Source: Bacillus australimaris
GTDB taxonomy: Bacteria; Bacillota; Bacilli; Bacillales; Bacillaceae
Reading direction: 5' to 3'
Assembly: GCF_001307105.1 (NCBI RefSeq)
Contig: NZ_LGYN01000001.1
Location: forward strand, 620,001 to 684,000
DNA length: 64,000 nucleotides
Below are positions 28,132 to 36,906 of the stretch, one piece after another; positions within the stretch are counted from its first letter, which is position 1; each line of letters begins with the position of its first letter. The notes under the pieces are model-generated. The model was not told the origin of the DNA, searched no databases, and saw nothing but the letters and a program-made list of their open reading frames with translations. A program made the position numbers and the translations under genes.

Positions 28132-28156
28132 GTCAATCATCCTTTTTCACATTGTT

Positions 28157-28741
28157 TTAAGATTGATGTATCCCATTTAACAGGAGATCATGTACGTTTT
28201 CTGCGAGTGCAGGCAGATCATACTTTTGATCATTCATGACCCATGTTGTCGCAGTTTCATCAATCGTCCCAAATACCATTTGTCTCGCTAAACGGACATC
28301 TAAATTTTGTCTAAATTCCCCTGTTTTCTTTCCTTCTGTTAAAATTGAATCGAGCATATTTAAATACCCTTTTAGCACCTCATTGATTTTTTGCCGCAGC
28401 TCTAAGTTTGACTGCCTGAGTTCAAGCTGTGTCACAAGAGCCAAATGATGATTTTGTGCCAGCATACGAAAATGCTCCTCAATTAGCAGTAGAAGCTTTT
28501 CTTTAGCAGACGGCTTCTTTTGAATATCTGTCTCCATCCGTTCGATGAATTGTCCCATTTTTTCTTTGAACAATGAGATAAGAATATCCTCTTTGTTTTT
28601 GAAATAGAGATAAATCGTTCCGTCTGCGACCCCTGCTTGTTTCGCAATCTTTGAAACTTGTGATTGATGATAGCCGTTCTCTGCAATCACCACAACTGCT
28701 GCATCAATAATTTGCATGTACTTCGGTCTTTTCTGCTTCAA
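28157..28741 (-). CDS. fadR: Fatty-acid degradation repressor FadR (TetR family)
   Basis: TetR-type repressor that binds operators of beta-oxidation genes and is released by long-chain acyl-CoA. The 194 residues have the helix-turn-helix at about 10-55 (VSKIAKQAGVADGTIYLYFK) and an all-helical ligand and dimer domain after it. The start is TTG with GAAAGGAACG before it; the N-terminus MKQKRPKYMQIIDAA agrees with B. subtilis YsiA/FadR. A perfect FadR operator sits just upstream, so the gene is autoregulated. First gene of fadR-fadB-etfB-etfA. Confidence 0.96.
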   Translation of the reverse strand: MKQKRPKYMQIIDAAVVVIAENGYHQSQVSKIAKQAGVADGTIYLYFKNKEDILISLFKEKMGQFIERMETDIQKKPSAKEKLLLLIEEHFRMLAQNHHLALVTQLELRQSNLELRQKINEVLKGYLNMLDSILTEGKKTGEFRQNLDVRLARQMVFGTIDETATTWVMNDQKYDLPALAENVHDLLLNGIHQS

Positions 28742-28763
28742 TGTGCTTCGTTCCTTTCTAAAT

Positions 28764-28781
28764 TGAATGAGTATTCATTCA
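28764..28781. promoter_or_regulatory. FadR operator
   Basis: TGAATGAGTATTCATTCA, an exact match to the Bacillus FadR palindrome TGAATGA-N4-TCATTCA. It overlaps the expected transcript start of the fadR operon and lies 22 nt before its start codon. Confidence 0.92.
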
Positions 28782-28788
28782 TAACTTT

Positions 28789-28817
28789 ATGTTAAAAAGA
28801 AACGGGTGATTTGTCAA
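28789..28817 (-). promoter_or_regulatory. SigA promoter of fadR-fadB-etfBA
   Basis: Minus-strand -35 TTGACA (28812-28817), 17-nt spacer, -10 TAACAT (28789-28794). The FadR operator follows 7 nt downstream, an arrangement suited to repression. Confidence 0.8.
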
Positions 28818-28908
28818 GGGATCATCTTCTTTCTTTTCAACCCTCATCATACCAGAGTAGATCGTCATTATTCAAATCATCCGGCCGATGACCGGATGAT
28901 GAAGGCCG

Positions 28909-30627
28909 TTATTTCTTAGATTGATCAACAGGAGTTTCTATAGAAGAAGTGTGCTTTCTTTTTTCTTCTTCAATTAATACTCTACGCAAAATTTTTCCGA
29001 CGGCCGTTTTAGGCAGCGATTCTTTAAATTCATACACGCGCGGTACTTTAAATGAAGCAATTCTCGTTCTAACAAAACGATCGAGTTCGTCTTCTGTTAA
29101 ATAGGCATCTTTTTTTGGAACAACAAACGCTTTCACTGTTTCTCCTCTATAAGGATCTGGAATACCTGCTACGACGACTTCTTGAACAAGTTCATGCTCG
29201 TAAAGAGCCTCTTCAACCTCTCTAGGGTAAATATTATAACCGCTCGCAATGATGACATCTTTTTTCCGGTCCACTATATAGAAAAAACCGTCCTCATCCA
29301 TATACCCAATATCTCCAGTGAAAAGCCACCCATCTTTTAATACAGCCGCTGTCTCCTCTGGCTGCTTCCAGTAGCCTTTCATAATCTGCGGTCCTTTGAC
29401 GATAATTTCTCCGTGCTCATACGGCTCTTTGAGGCCACCCGTTTCCTCACAATAAACGCCTGCGTCTGTACCAGGCCACGGACAGCCAATACTACCTATT
29501 TTGTTCGCTCCCCATAAAAAGTTGGCATGGGTAACTGGTGAAGTTTCTGAAAGACCATATCCCTCCACTAAGCGCCCCCCGGTTAATTTTTCAAAACTTT
29601 GTTTGACTTCAACAGGAAGAGCCGCCGAACCGCTTAAACATGCAGTGATGGATGACAGATCATACTTTTCGATGTTCGGGTGATGCAGCAAGGCAATATA
29701 CATCGTTGGTGCACCTGGAAAGAGCGTCGGTTTCTGTTTTTCAATCGTTTTGAGGGTGTCCGCTGCGTCAAAACGTGGAAGTAAAATCATTTGATGCCCT
29801 TCTTTAACAGCAAGGTTTAATACGGTCGTCATTCCATATACATGAAAAAACGGAATGATGCCAAGGATTCGTTCTTTTCCTCTGGTCGTTTTATACATCC
29901 ATGAAGCACACATTTCAGTATTCGCTAAAATATTTTCATGCGTCAGCATAACCCCTTTTGGTAAGCCAGTCGTTCCGCCTGTATATTGCAAAACAGCGAC
30001 ATCCTCTTTCGGTTCAAAGGCAAGCGCCGGGATCTGTTCTCCTGACGATTCTTTCATGATTTGTGAGAAGTGATGAATGGTATCACTTTTCTCCACTTCG
30101 ATGACCATGTTGTTTTTTCTTTTTTGGACAATAGGGAACAGAATGTTTTTCGGGAATGGTAAATAATCTTGTAGTTTGGTGATGATCAAGTGCTCCATGC
30201 TTGTCAGCGCTTTCATTTTATAGGCCTTTGGATACAAAAGATCCAGTGTGATCAGCACTTTGGAGCCGCTGTCTTCCATTTGATATTCCAGTTCTTTCTC
30301 CGTATAAAGCGGGTTCGTTTGAACAACGATGCCGCCTGCTATCAAAACAGCATAATAAGAAATGACCGATTGAGGACAGTTTGGCAGCATGATCGCTACT
30401 CTGTCACCTTTTTTCACACCAATTTCCATCAGATGGCTGGCTAGCTTCAATACGTCTTCTTGCAGCTGTTCATAGGTGATGTTTTTTCCTAGAAAATGAA
30501 TGGCTGTATGCTCAGGTGCAGCCTCTGCGGAGCTGAATAAGTAAGATTGTAACGTTTCATTTGGGATGGTGAGTTCGTGGGGGATTTGATTCGGGTAATG
30601 CAGAAGCCATCGTTTATCTGACTGCAT
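28909..30627 (-). CDS. lcfA: Long-chain-fatty-acid--CoA ligase LcfA
   Basis: Activates long-chain fatty acids to acyl-CoA with ATP, feeding beta-oxidation; peripheral membrane enzyme. The 572 residues have the AMP-binding motifs LQYTGGTTGLPKGVMLTH (near 215), EGYGLSETSPVTH, GWLFTGDIGYMDEDGFFYI and the C-terminal lysine in KTAVGKILRR. Start ATG follows AAGGAGGG. In B. subtilis lcfA leads the operon with fadR; here 167 nt with a weak hairpin separate them and fadR has its own promoter, so lcfA seems a separate unit. I found no FadR box ahead of lcfA. Confidence 0.95.
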   Translation of the reverse strand: MQSDKRWLLHYPNQIPHELTIPNETLQSYLFSSAEAAPEHTAIHFLGKNITYEQLQEDVLKLASHLMEIGVKKGDRVAIMLPNCPQSVISYYAVLIAGGIVVQTNPLYTEKELEYQMEDSGSKVLITLDLLYPKAYKMKALTSMEHLIITKLQDYLPFPKNILFPIVQKRKNNMVIEVEKSDTIHHFSQIMKESSGEQIPALAFEPKEDVAVLQYTGGTTGLPKGVMLTHENILANTEMCASWMYKTTRGKERILGIIPFFHVYGMTTVLNLAVKEGHQMILLPRFDAADTLKTIEKQKPTLFPGAPTMYIALLHHPNIEKYDLSSITACLSGSAALPVEVKQSFEKLTGGRLVEGYGLSETSPVTHANFLWGANKIGSIGCPWPGTDAGVYCEETGGLKEPYEHGEIIVKGPQIMKGYWKQPEETAAVLKDGWLFTGDIGYMDEDGFFYIVDRKKDVIIASGYNIYPREVEEALYEHELVQEVVVAGIPDPYRGETVKAFVVPKKDAYLTEDELDRFVRTRIASFKVPRVYEFKESLPKTAVGKILRRVLIEEEKRKHTSSIETPVDQSKK

Positions 30628-30667
30628 AAAAACCCTCCTTCCTGAACTTTCGTACTATTTTATTATA

Positions 30668-30693
30668 GCAAACTTTTCCTTAAGGCAGTTTGC
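30668..30693. repeat. Inverted repeat next to the lcfA -10 element
   Basis: Arms GCAAACT and AGTTTGC with 12 nt between, directly upstream of a TATAAT (minus strand) that is the likely lcfA -10. It could be an operator, or the terminator of the preceding Imm63-like gene, although the T-run is better on the plus strand. Confidence 0.5.
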
Positions 30694-30726
30694 TTTTTTC
30701 AAATAGAACTTGGTCAAATTACACCT

Positions 30727-31182
30727 TCACTTCTTCGCCGGTGTTTCGATCGATGCTCTTTTTCCTTCATGATGCCACTGTTCATATAATCCACCGATTG
30801 CATGGAATGACTCCTTTACTCTCTCCACGATCTGTTGATGGATGCTTGGGTCATTAGGTAAATGCGTCTGGATGTTGTCAACTTGATGCTGTCTCATCAT
30901 GTCTATATGGACAGTGAGAAAAATCGTATCTTCTAAAATCCAGTAAATGACTTCGTCCGCCACTTTTGTTCTTTTATGCAGCATTTTGATTCCTCGTTCA
31001 TATTGATTGAGTATATAGCCATTTTGATCGATCTGAATGTATGGACTCAAATCATAAAAAAAACCAGTTGTTTGAAATGGGCGGGCGATATACGGTTCAT
31101 ATATGTCTCTAGGAAGAGATGTCATTTTGAGACAAGTATCAATACGCTTGATCAATTCGTCTTTTTGCAAGATTTGCTTCAT
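30727..31182 (-). CDS. Imm63-like family protein (possible immunity protein)
   Basis: A 151-residue soluble protein. The central pattern, ERG at 62-64, then KRTKVADEVIYWILEDTIF at about 70-88, resembles Imm63, a family named for immunity proteins beside polymorphic toxins: ERG followed by a Thr-rich turn and a (D/E)E(L/V)(L/I)YW core. No toxin gene is nearby, so it would be an orphan antitoxin or have another role. The Shine-Dalgarno is modest (GAAGG). A terminator hairpin separates it from yshE upstream; lcfA lies downstream. As I recall the equivalent B. subtilis interval has no such gene. The family call is from memory of the profile and needs a search. Confidence 0.55.
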   Translation of the reverse strand: MKQILQKDELIKRIDTCLKMTSLPRDIYEPYIARPFQTTGFFYDLSPYIQIDQNGYILNQYERGIKMLHKRTKVADEVIYWILEDTIFLTVHIDMMRQHQVDNIQTHLPNDPSIHQQIVERVKESFHAIGGLYEQWHHEGKRASIETPAKK

Positions 31183-31208
31183 GTTCTTCGCCGCCTTCGG
31201 GTGAGATA

Positions 31209-31237
31209 AAAGCTGTCAAGGAACACCTGACAGCTTT
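31209..31237 (-). terminator. Terminator after yshE/small peptide gene
   Basis: Perfect arms AAAGCTGTCA and TGACAGCTTT with a 9-nt loop, then TTTT on the minus strand. It ends the transcript carrying yshE before the Imm63-like gene. Confidence 0.8.
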
Positions 31238-31261
31238 CTAACTTTGTTTACTTCATTTCTT

Positions 31262-31339
31262 TCACAGGAACATGTAAACGGCACCAATGACCGCAAAAGT
31301 GCAGGCAACTACGATTAATACTTTTGCTAGCTTTTCCAT
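31262..31339 (-). CDS. Small hydrophobic peptide, 25 residues
   Basis: Reading frame from ATG at 31339 to TGA, with an excellent AAGGAGACGAC ribosome-binding site. The peptide starts MEKLAKVLIVVACTFAV and ends in IGAVYMFL: a short basic N-terminus and one membrane helix. It begins 9 nt after the yshE stop, so it is in the same transcript, and a terminator follows 25 nt later. I do not recognise a family. Position between a translated gene and a terminator makes expression likely. Confidence 0.6.
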   Translation of the reverse strand: MEKLAKVLIVVACTFAVIGAVYMFL

Positions 31340-31348
31340 GTCGTCTCC

Positions 31349-31753
31349 TTAAATGCCGGCTGCTACTACATAAGACAGCCCAACTGAAATAATGAGTGAA
31401 ATAAACCCAACCGCTCTATTATCATTCTCAATCTCTTTGTCTACTTTAAATCGTGGTGTTAAAAATTCAAAAATGAAATAGCTGACGAGCAGCATCACAA
31501 AGCCGTATACGCCCCAGCCGATCATTTGAAGAAGAGAATTGTGCTGCGCGATAGAATGCTGAAACACATTGGCAATCCCAAAAATCTTTCCGCCCGTTGC
31601 CATGGCAACAGCTAAATTCCCCCGCTGGATCTCCTCCCAGTTTTTATAGGAGGTGACGAGTTCAAAGATGGATAGAAATAAGACAAGACATAGGACGGCC
31701 ACGCTGTAATAGGCGGCAATTTCCACAAGTTCATTTTCCCAAAAGGCTTTCAT
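31349..31753 (-). CDS. yshE: DUF350 membrane protein YshE
   Basis: Integral membrane protein of 134 residues with four hydrophobic segments (about 11-32, 46-62, 74-95, 112-133). It matches the DUF350 family, small proteins made of paired helices with conserved NLAVAMATGGKIFGIA-like turns. Function is unknown. It ends the polX-mutSB-yshE run, 14 nt after mutSB, as in B. subtilis. The 25-residue peptide gene follows at once. Confidence 0.85.
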   Translation of the reverse strand: MKAFWENELVEIAAYYSVAVLCLVLFLSIFELVTSYKNWEEIQRGNLAVAMATGGKIFGIANVFQHSIAQHNSLLQMIGWGVYGFVMLLVSYFIFEFLTPRFKVDKEIENDNRAVGFISLIISVGLSYVVAAGI

Positions 31754-31767
31754 GCGTTTTCTCCTTT

Positions 31768-34128
31768 TTACTTTAATTCGACGATGGTAACGCCTGATCC
31801 TCCCTCGCCTTGTTCACCAAAACGAGCATTTTTTACACTTCGGTGCTGCTTCAGTAATTCCTGAACTCCTTTTCTAAGAGCGCCAGTTCCCTTTCCATGA
31901 ATAATCGACACACGCGGGTAACCAGCTAAGACAGCATCATCTAAATATTTCTCGACTCTGCTTAAGGCATTTTCGTAACGCTCTCCTCTTAAGTCGAGCT
32001 CAAGAGATACATGATAGTCTTTTCCTTTGACTGCCGTAATGGCTTTCTCCTGCTTAAATTCAGGTGCTGATTTGATAAATTCCATGTCTTTTTCTTTTAC
32101 TTTCATTTTCAGAATGCCCATTTGGACACTCCATTCTTTGTCACCGGTTTGTTCAATAAGGGTTCCTTTTTGCCCGAACGTAAGTACTTTGACTTCGTCA
32201 CCTGACTTTAGCTGTTTTGCTGCTTTTTTCGCTGGTTCCGGCCTTTTCTTCCGGTCAAACTCAGGGACGGCTTCTTCAAGACGCTTTCTCGCATCAATGA
32301 GTTCATGCTCTTTGAAGGAACGATGCTCATTTTTTATTGACCGCAGCTCTTGAATGATGTCTTCGGCTTCTTTTGAGGCTTGTTCGATCTTTTCTTTCGC
32401 TTTTTGTTCAGCTTCTTCAAGCAGTTTGTCCTTTTGCTCATTCCATTCAAGAATTTGTCTTTGCAATTCTTTATGAAGCTTTTCAGCTTCTTTTCTATAG
32501 ACCTCTGTCTCATGCAGCTCTTCTTCTGCTTGTTTTTTGCTGCCTTCTAATGAAGCAATCATTTGGTCTACTTCATTATGCTCAGCATGCATATCCGCTT
32601 TTGCCCGGTTAATGAGGTGATCAGGTAAACCAAGACGTTTAGAAATTTCAAATGCATTACTTCGTCCCGGTACACCGATGAGCAAGCGGTATGTTGGAGA
32701 TAAGGTTTCAATATCAAACTCCACACTCGCATTTGTGACGCCTTCACGGTTATAACCGTATGCCTTCAGCTCAGGATAATGAGTCGTTGCGATGACACGT
32801 GCATTTGTTTGATGCACTTCATCTAAGATACTCATGGCAAGTGCCGCACCTTCAGCAGGATCTGTTCCTGCCCCTAATTCGTCAAATAACACGAGTGAGT
32901 TAGGTGTCAGTTGCTTTAAGATATCCACAATATTGACCATATGAGACGAGAACGTACTCAAGCTTTGTTCAATGGACTGCTCGTCTCCAATATCAGCAAA
33001 CACTTGGTCAAATACAGCCACTTCCGAGCCTTCTTCGACTGGGATATGAAGGCCCGCCTGTGTCATAAGCGTCAGAAGACCGAGCGTTTTTAAAGTAACG
33101 GTCTTACCCCCTGTATTTGGTCCAGTAATGACAATTGTTGAAAAATCTTTACCGAGCTCAATGTCGTTTGCCACAACCTGATCACGAGGCAATAGAGGAT
33201 GTCTTGCCCGTTTTAAATAAATCTCTCCTTGATCGTTCACAGCAGGCTTTGTCGCTTTTTCTGCCTTTGCATACTTGGCTTTAGCAAAAATAAAATCTAG
33301 CGTCTGAAGCTCCTTTACATTGTGAAGCAGTTCCTCAATATGTTCTGACACGCTCGCTGTCAGCATTTGTAGAATCTTTTCGACCTCCTGCTTTTCTTTT
33401 AAGCGGGTTTGCTGCAAGGTGTTATTTAAATCCACGACCACTTGCGGCTCGATAAAAAGGGTTGCCCCAGATGATGACTGATCGTGAACAATCCCGCCGT
33501 AATTCGAGCGGTACTCCTGTTTTACCGGAATCACAAACCGGTCATTACGAATGGTGACAATCGTATCTGACAGCATTTTCGAAGCAGATTGCGAACGTAT
33601 CATGGATTCTAATTTATCACGAACCTTTGATTCTAATGAACGTAATTGCGTACGTATTGTACGAAGCGCTGGTGTTGCGTGATCAAGCACTTCTCCATTG
33701 TCACCGATACAGCTTTCGATTTCTTTTCTGACCTCAGGTAGTAAAATCAGCGTCTCTGCATATGTATGGAGGCGCGGTATGTCTACACCATCTTCATACA
33801 TGGATGTGAGAAAGTGCTTCATATTTTTCGCAGTGTATAATAGCGCTGCAATTTCCATGAGCTCAGAAGGGCTTAATGTACTGCCGATTTCTGCCCGTTT
33901 GACCCCGCGTCTAATATCCGTTAACCCGCCAAACGGCGCAGAGCCTTTTAAGCGGATGACATCCTGTGCTTCTGCTACCTCTTCCAGCAAATGCTGAATG
34001 GCTTCGATATCCGTCAGCGGCGTTAAATCCTGCGTTTTTTCTTTTCCTAATGTGGATGCGGTATAGGACATGACTTTTTCTTTTACTTTATGAAATTCTA
34101 ATGATGCTAACACTTTTTGTTGCAGCAT
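31768..34128 (-). CDS. mutSB: Endonuclease MutS2 (MutSB)
   Basis: MutS2-type ATPase and nuclease of 786 residues, not part of classical mismatch repair; known roles are suppression of recombination and rescue of stalled ribosomes. Core and lever helices come first, then the ABC-type ATPase with Walker [12 protein letters not shown] near 335, [20 protein letters not shown] (Walker B) and [12 protein letters not shown] Lys/Glu-rich coiled coil runs about 515-640. The C-terminal Smr domain (about 710-786) has [12 protein letters not shown] and [14 protein letters not shown]. Length is standard. It follows polX by 18 nt. Confidence 0.97.
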   Translation of the reverse strand: MLQQKVLASLEFHKVKEKVMSYTASTLGKEKTQDLTPLTDIEAIQHLLEEVAEAQDVIRLKGSAPFGGLTDIRRGVKRAEIGSTLSPSELMEIAALLYTAKNMKHFLTSMYEDGVDIPRLHTYAETLILLPEVRKEIESCIGDNGEVLDHATPALRTIRTQLRSLESKVRDKLESMIRSQSASKMLSDTIVTIRNDRFVIPVKQEYRSNYGGIVHDQSSSGATLFIEPQVVVDLNNTLQQTRLKEKQEVEKILQMLTASVSEHIEELLHNVKELQTLDFIFAKAKYAKAEKATKPAVNDQGEIYLKRARHPLLPRDQVVANDIELGKDFSTIVITGPNTGGKTVTLKTLGLLTLMTQAGLHIPVEEGSEVAVFDQVFADIGDEQSIEQSLSTFSSHMVNIVDILKQLTPNSLVLFDELGAGTDPAEGAALAMSILDEVHQTNARVIATTHYPELKAYGYNREGVTNASVEFDIETLSPTYRLLIGVPGRSNAFEISKRLGLPDHLINRAKADMHAEHNEVDQMIASLEGSKKQAEEELHETEVYRKEAEKLHKELQRQILEWNEQKDKLLEEAEQKAKEKIEQASKEAEDIIQELRSIKNEHRSFKEHELIDARKRLEEAVPEFDRKKRPEPAKKAAKQLKSGDEVKVLTFGQKGTLIEQTGDKEWSVQMGILKMKVKEKDMEFIKSAPEFKQEKAITAVKGKDYHVSLELDLRGERYENALSRVEKYLDDAVLAGYPRVSIIHGKGTGALRKGVQELLKQHRSVKNARFGEQGEGGSGVTIVELK

Positions 34129-34146
34129 GGTCCAGCCTCCTAACGA

Positions 34147-35859
34147 CTACCTGTCACGCGTTAAAAACTTTTTTATCTCGTTTAGAGAAAAAGTATTCAC
34201 GACATTTGCTTTTGGTGTCCAGCCTTTTCTTGCAGCTGTTACACCGACTTCCATATGATCCAGCATGGTGATATTGTGCGCATCTGTATTGATCATGATG
34301 TTCACACCTGCTTCGTTTGCTTTCATTAAATGCTCTGTTTTCAAATCAAGTCTTGATGGGTTGCTGTTGAGCTCTAGTGCAGTACCCGTTTTCTTCGCGA
34401 GCTCGATGAGCTGATCTATATTTAAGGCATAGCCGTCCCGTCTGCCGATCAAGCGGCCTGTTGGATGTGCAATTAAATCCACATGCTGATTTCGCAGGGC
34501 ATTTTCAAGGCGCTCCATAATGACTTCCTCCGGCTGAGAGAAACTAGAATGGATTGACGCAATCACAAAATCCATCTCTGCTAAAAATTCATCATCATAA
34601 TCTAATGATCCATCTGGGAGAATATCCATTTCAACCCCTTTGAAAATGTGAAAATGCTCGAATTCTTGATTCAGCTTGTCTATTTCCTTTGCTTGCAAAC
34701 GTAAACGTTCTTTTGTTAAACCGTTTGCTACTTTTAAATATTGCGAGTGGTCTGTAATGGCCATGTATTCATAGCCCTTTGCGATACATGCCTCTGCCAT
34801 TTCGCGAATAGAAAAAGCGCCGTCACTCCATGTCGAGTGCATATGAAGGTCGCCTTTGATATCTTTTAGCTCGACAAATTGCATACTTTCTTTATACGTA
34901 TCAATCTCCGCTCCGGTTTCACGAATTTCTGGCGGAATGAGTGGAAGTTGAAAATGCGCATAAAAAGCGGTCTCATCTTCGAACGTTTTTACTTCTCCAG
35001 TTTCAATTGTTTCCACACCATATTCACTAATACGCTCTCCGCGTTCCTTCGCAAGCTGACGCATTCGAATATTGTGATCTTTTGAGCCAGTGAAATGGTG
35101 CAACGTTGTGGCAAATTGGTCTGTTGTCACAAGACGAAAATCTACACTGATCTCAAAATCAAGGGCAAGAATGACCGATACCTTCGTATCACCGCTTGCA
35201 ATGACATCTTTGACATCATCAAGAGCCACAAGCTGTTCTCTCACTTGTTCAGGATCGTCTGTCGCAATAATATAATCTAAATCTTTAACAGTTTCCCGTG
35301 CACGTCTTAAACTTCCAGCTCTTGAAAAACGGATGATGCCCTTCATCTGTTCAAGCGCATGATCAATCCGCTCTGCCACATCTAATGCAAAGCCAATGGG
35401 CAGTCGTTCTGGCTGCTTTCCTGCCTCCTCCAGAGCTGCGAGAATCTTTTCTTCTGTTTTTTTGCCGAAGCCAGCAAGCGCTTGTACTTTTTCCGCTTCG
35501 CATGCTTCTTTTAACGATTGTGCATCGTGAACACCAAGCTCTTTGTAAAGCTTAGCAATCTTCTTCCCGCCGAGTCCCTGCAATTTTAAAAGCGGAACAA
35601 GTCCTTCAGGCACCTCTTTTTTTAATTGTTCGAGTGTTTCAGACTGTCCTTTTTCGATATACTCTGTGATTACGGCAAAGGTTCCTTTTCCAATGCCGGG
35701 TAATGCTAATAGGTCATCTATTTGAGAAAGGCTGCGGTCATCTTGTTCCAGTGCCGCTGCTGCTTTACGAAAGGCAGAAATTTTAAAAGGATTATCTCCT
35801 TTTAGCTCCATATATACTGCGATTGTTTCAAGAAGTTTGATAATATCTTTTTTATTCAT
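34147..35859 (-). CDS. polX: DNA polymerase X family protein with PHP domain (PolX)
   Basis: Repair polymerase of 570 residues that fills short gaps in base-excision repair. The N-terminal helix-hairpin-helix domains include LLALPGIGKGTFAVI and LQGLGGKKIAKLYKEL. The polymerase-beta-like palm (about 150-315) has GSLRRARETVKDLDYII with catalytic aspartates. A C-terminal PHP domain (about 335-570) has GDLHMHSTWSDGA, ITDHSQYL and NTDAH, the metal-binding set giving 3'-5' exonuclease activity. Gene order cvpA-polX-mutSB is that of B. subtilis; a hairpin separates polX from cvpA. Confidence 0.96.
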   Translation of the reverse strand: MNKKDIIKLLETIAVYMELKGDNPFKISAFRKAAAALEQDDRSLSQIDDLLALPGIGKGTFAVITEYIEKGQSETLEQLKKEVPEGLVPLLKLQGLGGKKIAKLYKELGVHDAQSLKEACEAEKVQALAGFGKKTEEKILAALEEAGKQPERLPIGFALDVAERIDHALEQMKGIIRFSRAGSLRRARETVKDLDYIIATDDPEQVREQLVALDDVKDVIASGDTKVSVILALDFEISVDFRLVTTDQFATTLHHFTGSKDHNIRMRQLAKERGERISEYGVETIETGEVKTFEDETAFYAHFQLPLIPPEIRETGAEIDTYKESMQFVELKDIKGDLHMHSTWSDGAFSIREMAEACIAKGYEYMAITDHSQYLKVANGLTKERLRLQAKEIDKLNQEFEHFHIFKGVEMDILPDGSLDYDDEFLAEMDFVIASIHSSFSQPEEVIMERLENALRNQHVDLIAHPTGRLIGRRDGYALNIDQLIELAKKTGTALELNSNPSRLDLKTEHLMKANEAGVNIMINTDAHNITMLDHMEVGVTAARKGWTPKANVVNTFSLNEIKKFLTRDR

Positions 35860-35944
35860 CTCTCATCCTCCAGCCGCTTTGGCATCTTCCTATATAAATA
35901 TACAAACTTTCCCTTCATCCTACAACTTTCTGTCATGGAATGAG

Positions 35945-35975
35945 AAAAAACTTCTCCAGGAAAGGAGAAGTTTTT
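35945..35975 (-). terminator. Terminator after cvpA
   Basis: Arms AAAACTTCTCC and GGAGAAGTTTT, six-base loop, followed by T on the minus strand and overlapping the cvpA stop codon. It implies polX has its own promoter or depends on read-through. Confidence 0.8.
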
Positions 35976-36507
35976 AAACTCCATACGTCGACCATAGGTC
36001 TTTGACCAGACCGGACAAGTAAGGGGTGTGACTTACGATCACATCTGCTAACATTGATTTGCTCATCATTGTCTGCAGTGCATCTACTGGAAGTAATGCA
36101 GCGACAAACAATAGAATAAACACAAATAGATAGGTTTCAAGAAATCCTAAAACACCGCCAAGCAGTTTGTTCACCTGCTTAATCACAGGTATACTTGCAA
36201 TGGTTGTGAGCAATCCGCCAATGATGGCGAGCAGGATTTTTGTCAAGATAAACAGAATGATAAACGCAATGGTATTATAATAAGCTGTTTCTAGATTTCC
36301 ACTAAAGAAAGCAAGCTGCGCTTGACCGCCGCTAAAATTAGGTGCTGGAATCCACGTAAGCTGTGGTGCAAGTGACTGATAAAACAAGGAAGCCACTAAG
36401 ATAGAAACAACAAAGCTGATCAATTTAATAAATTGAAGAATAAACCCGCGTTTTAGACCGACAAGCGTTCCCATAAGAAGCAAAAACAAAATGATGATAT
36501 CGATCAC
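35974..36507 (-). CDS. yshB: CvpA-family membrane protein YshB
   Basis: Integral membrane protein of 177 residues in the CvpA (colicin V production) family. Four hydrophobic helices at about 4-22, 26-47, 75-105 and 120-142. The N-terminal MIDIIILFLLLMGTLVGLKRG and the later VNKLLGGVLGFLETYL are typical. CvpA proteins are implicated in envelope homeostasis, but the exact role is not known. The gene starts 7 nt after zapA and is co-transcribed with it. Confidence 0.88.
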   Translation of the reverse strand: MIDIIILFLLLMGTLVGLKRGFILQFIKLISFVVSILVASLFYQSLAPQLTWIPAPNFSGGQAQLAFFSGNLETAYYNTIAFIILFILTKILLAIIGGLLTTIASIPVIKQVNKLLGGVLGFLETYLFVFILLFVAALLPVDALQTMMSKSMLADVIVSHTPYLSGLVKDLWSTYGV

Positions 36508-36514
36508 GGTAATT

Positions 36515-36772
36515 TCATTCCTTTTCTTTAAGCTGAATCTCTAGTTTTTCGCATTGCTCTTTTAATTTCAAGTAGTCGTGGACGACATTGACTGCTGTCA
36601 GTACAGCTAATTTGTTTATATCAAGGTATGGATTTTTTTCATTTATTTCTCTCATTTTATCATCAACAATTGACGCAACATGCCGCATATGCATCTTCGT
36701 TTCTTGACCGATGATCGTATAGGACTGTCCGTAAATCTCAACTGTTGTTTTCGTTTTACCGCCGTCAGACAA
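36515..36772 (-). CDS. zapA: Cell division protein ZapA
   Basis: Small cytosolic protein that binds FtsZ and promotes Z-ring bundling. The 85 residues comprise the beta-rich N-terminal head ([14 protein letters not shown]) and a long C-terminal coiled coil ([19 protein letters not shown] to the end). The start codon is TTG, 6 nt after GGAGGAG, and the resulting N-terminus [13 protein letters not shown] agrees with B. subtilis ZapA. First gene of zapA-yshB, divergent from rnhC. Confidence 0.94.
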   Translation of the reverse strand: MSDGGKTKTTVEIYGQSYTIIGQETKMHMRHVASIVDDKMREINEKNPYLDINKLAVLTAVNVVHDYLKLKEQCEKLEIQLKEKE

Positions 36773-36906
36773 CGTTTCTCCTCCATTCCACGAGAATCCT
36801 AGTCTCTATCATAACATGTTTAGACATTGAATGGAAAGACGAGCCCTTACCTGTTATGGTACACTTTAGAAATCAATGATATCAAGGTAAAAAGGAGTTA
36901 TCCACT

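Noticed and set aside
28877..28901. Hairpin after lcfA as a strong terminator
   Set aside because: The stem TCATCCGG/CCGGATGA is present but lacks a T-run, so it was not listed as a terminator.
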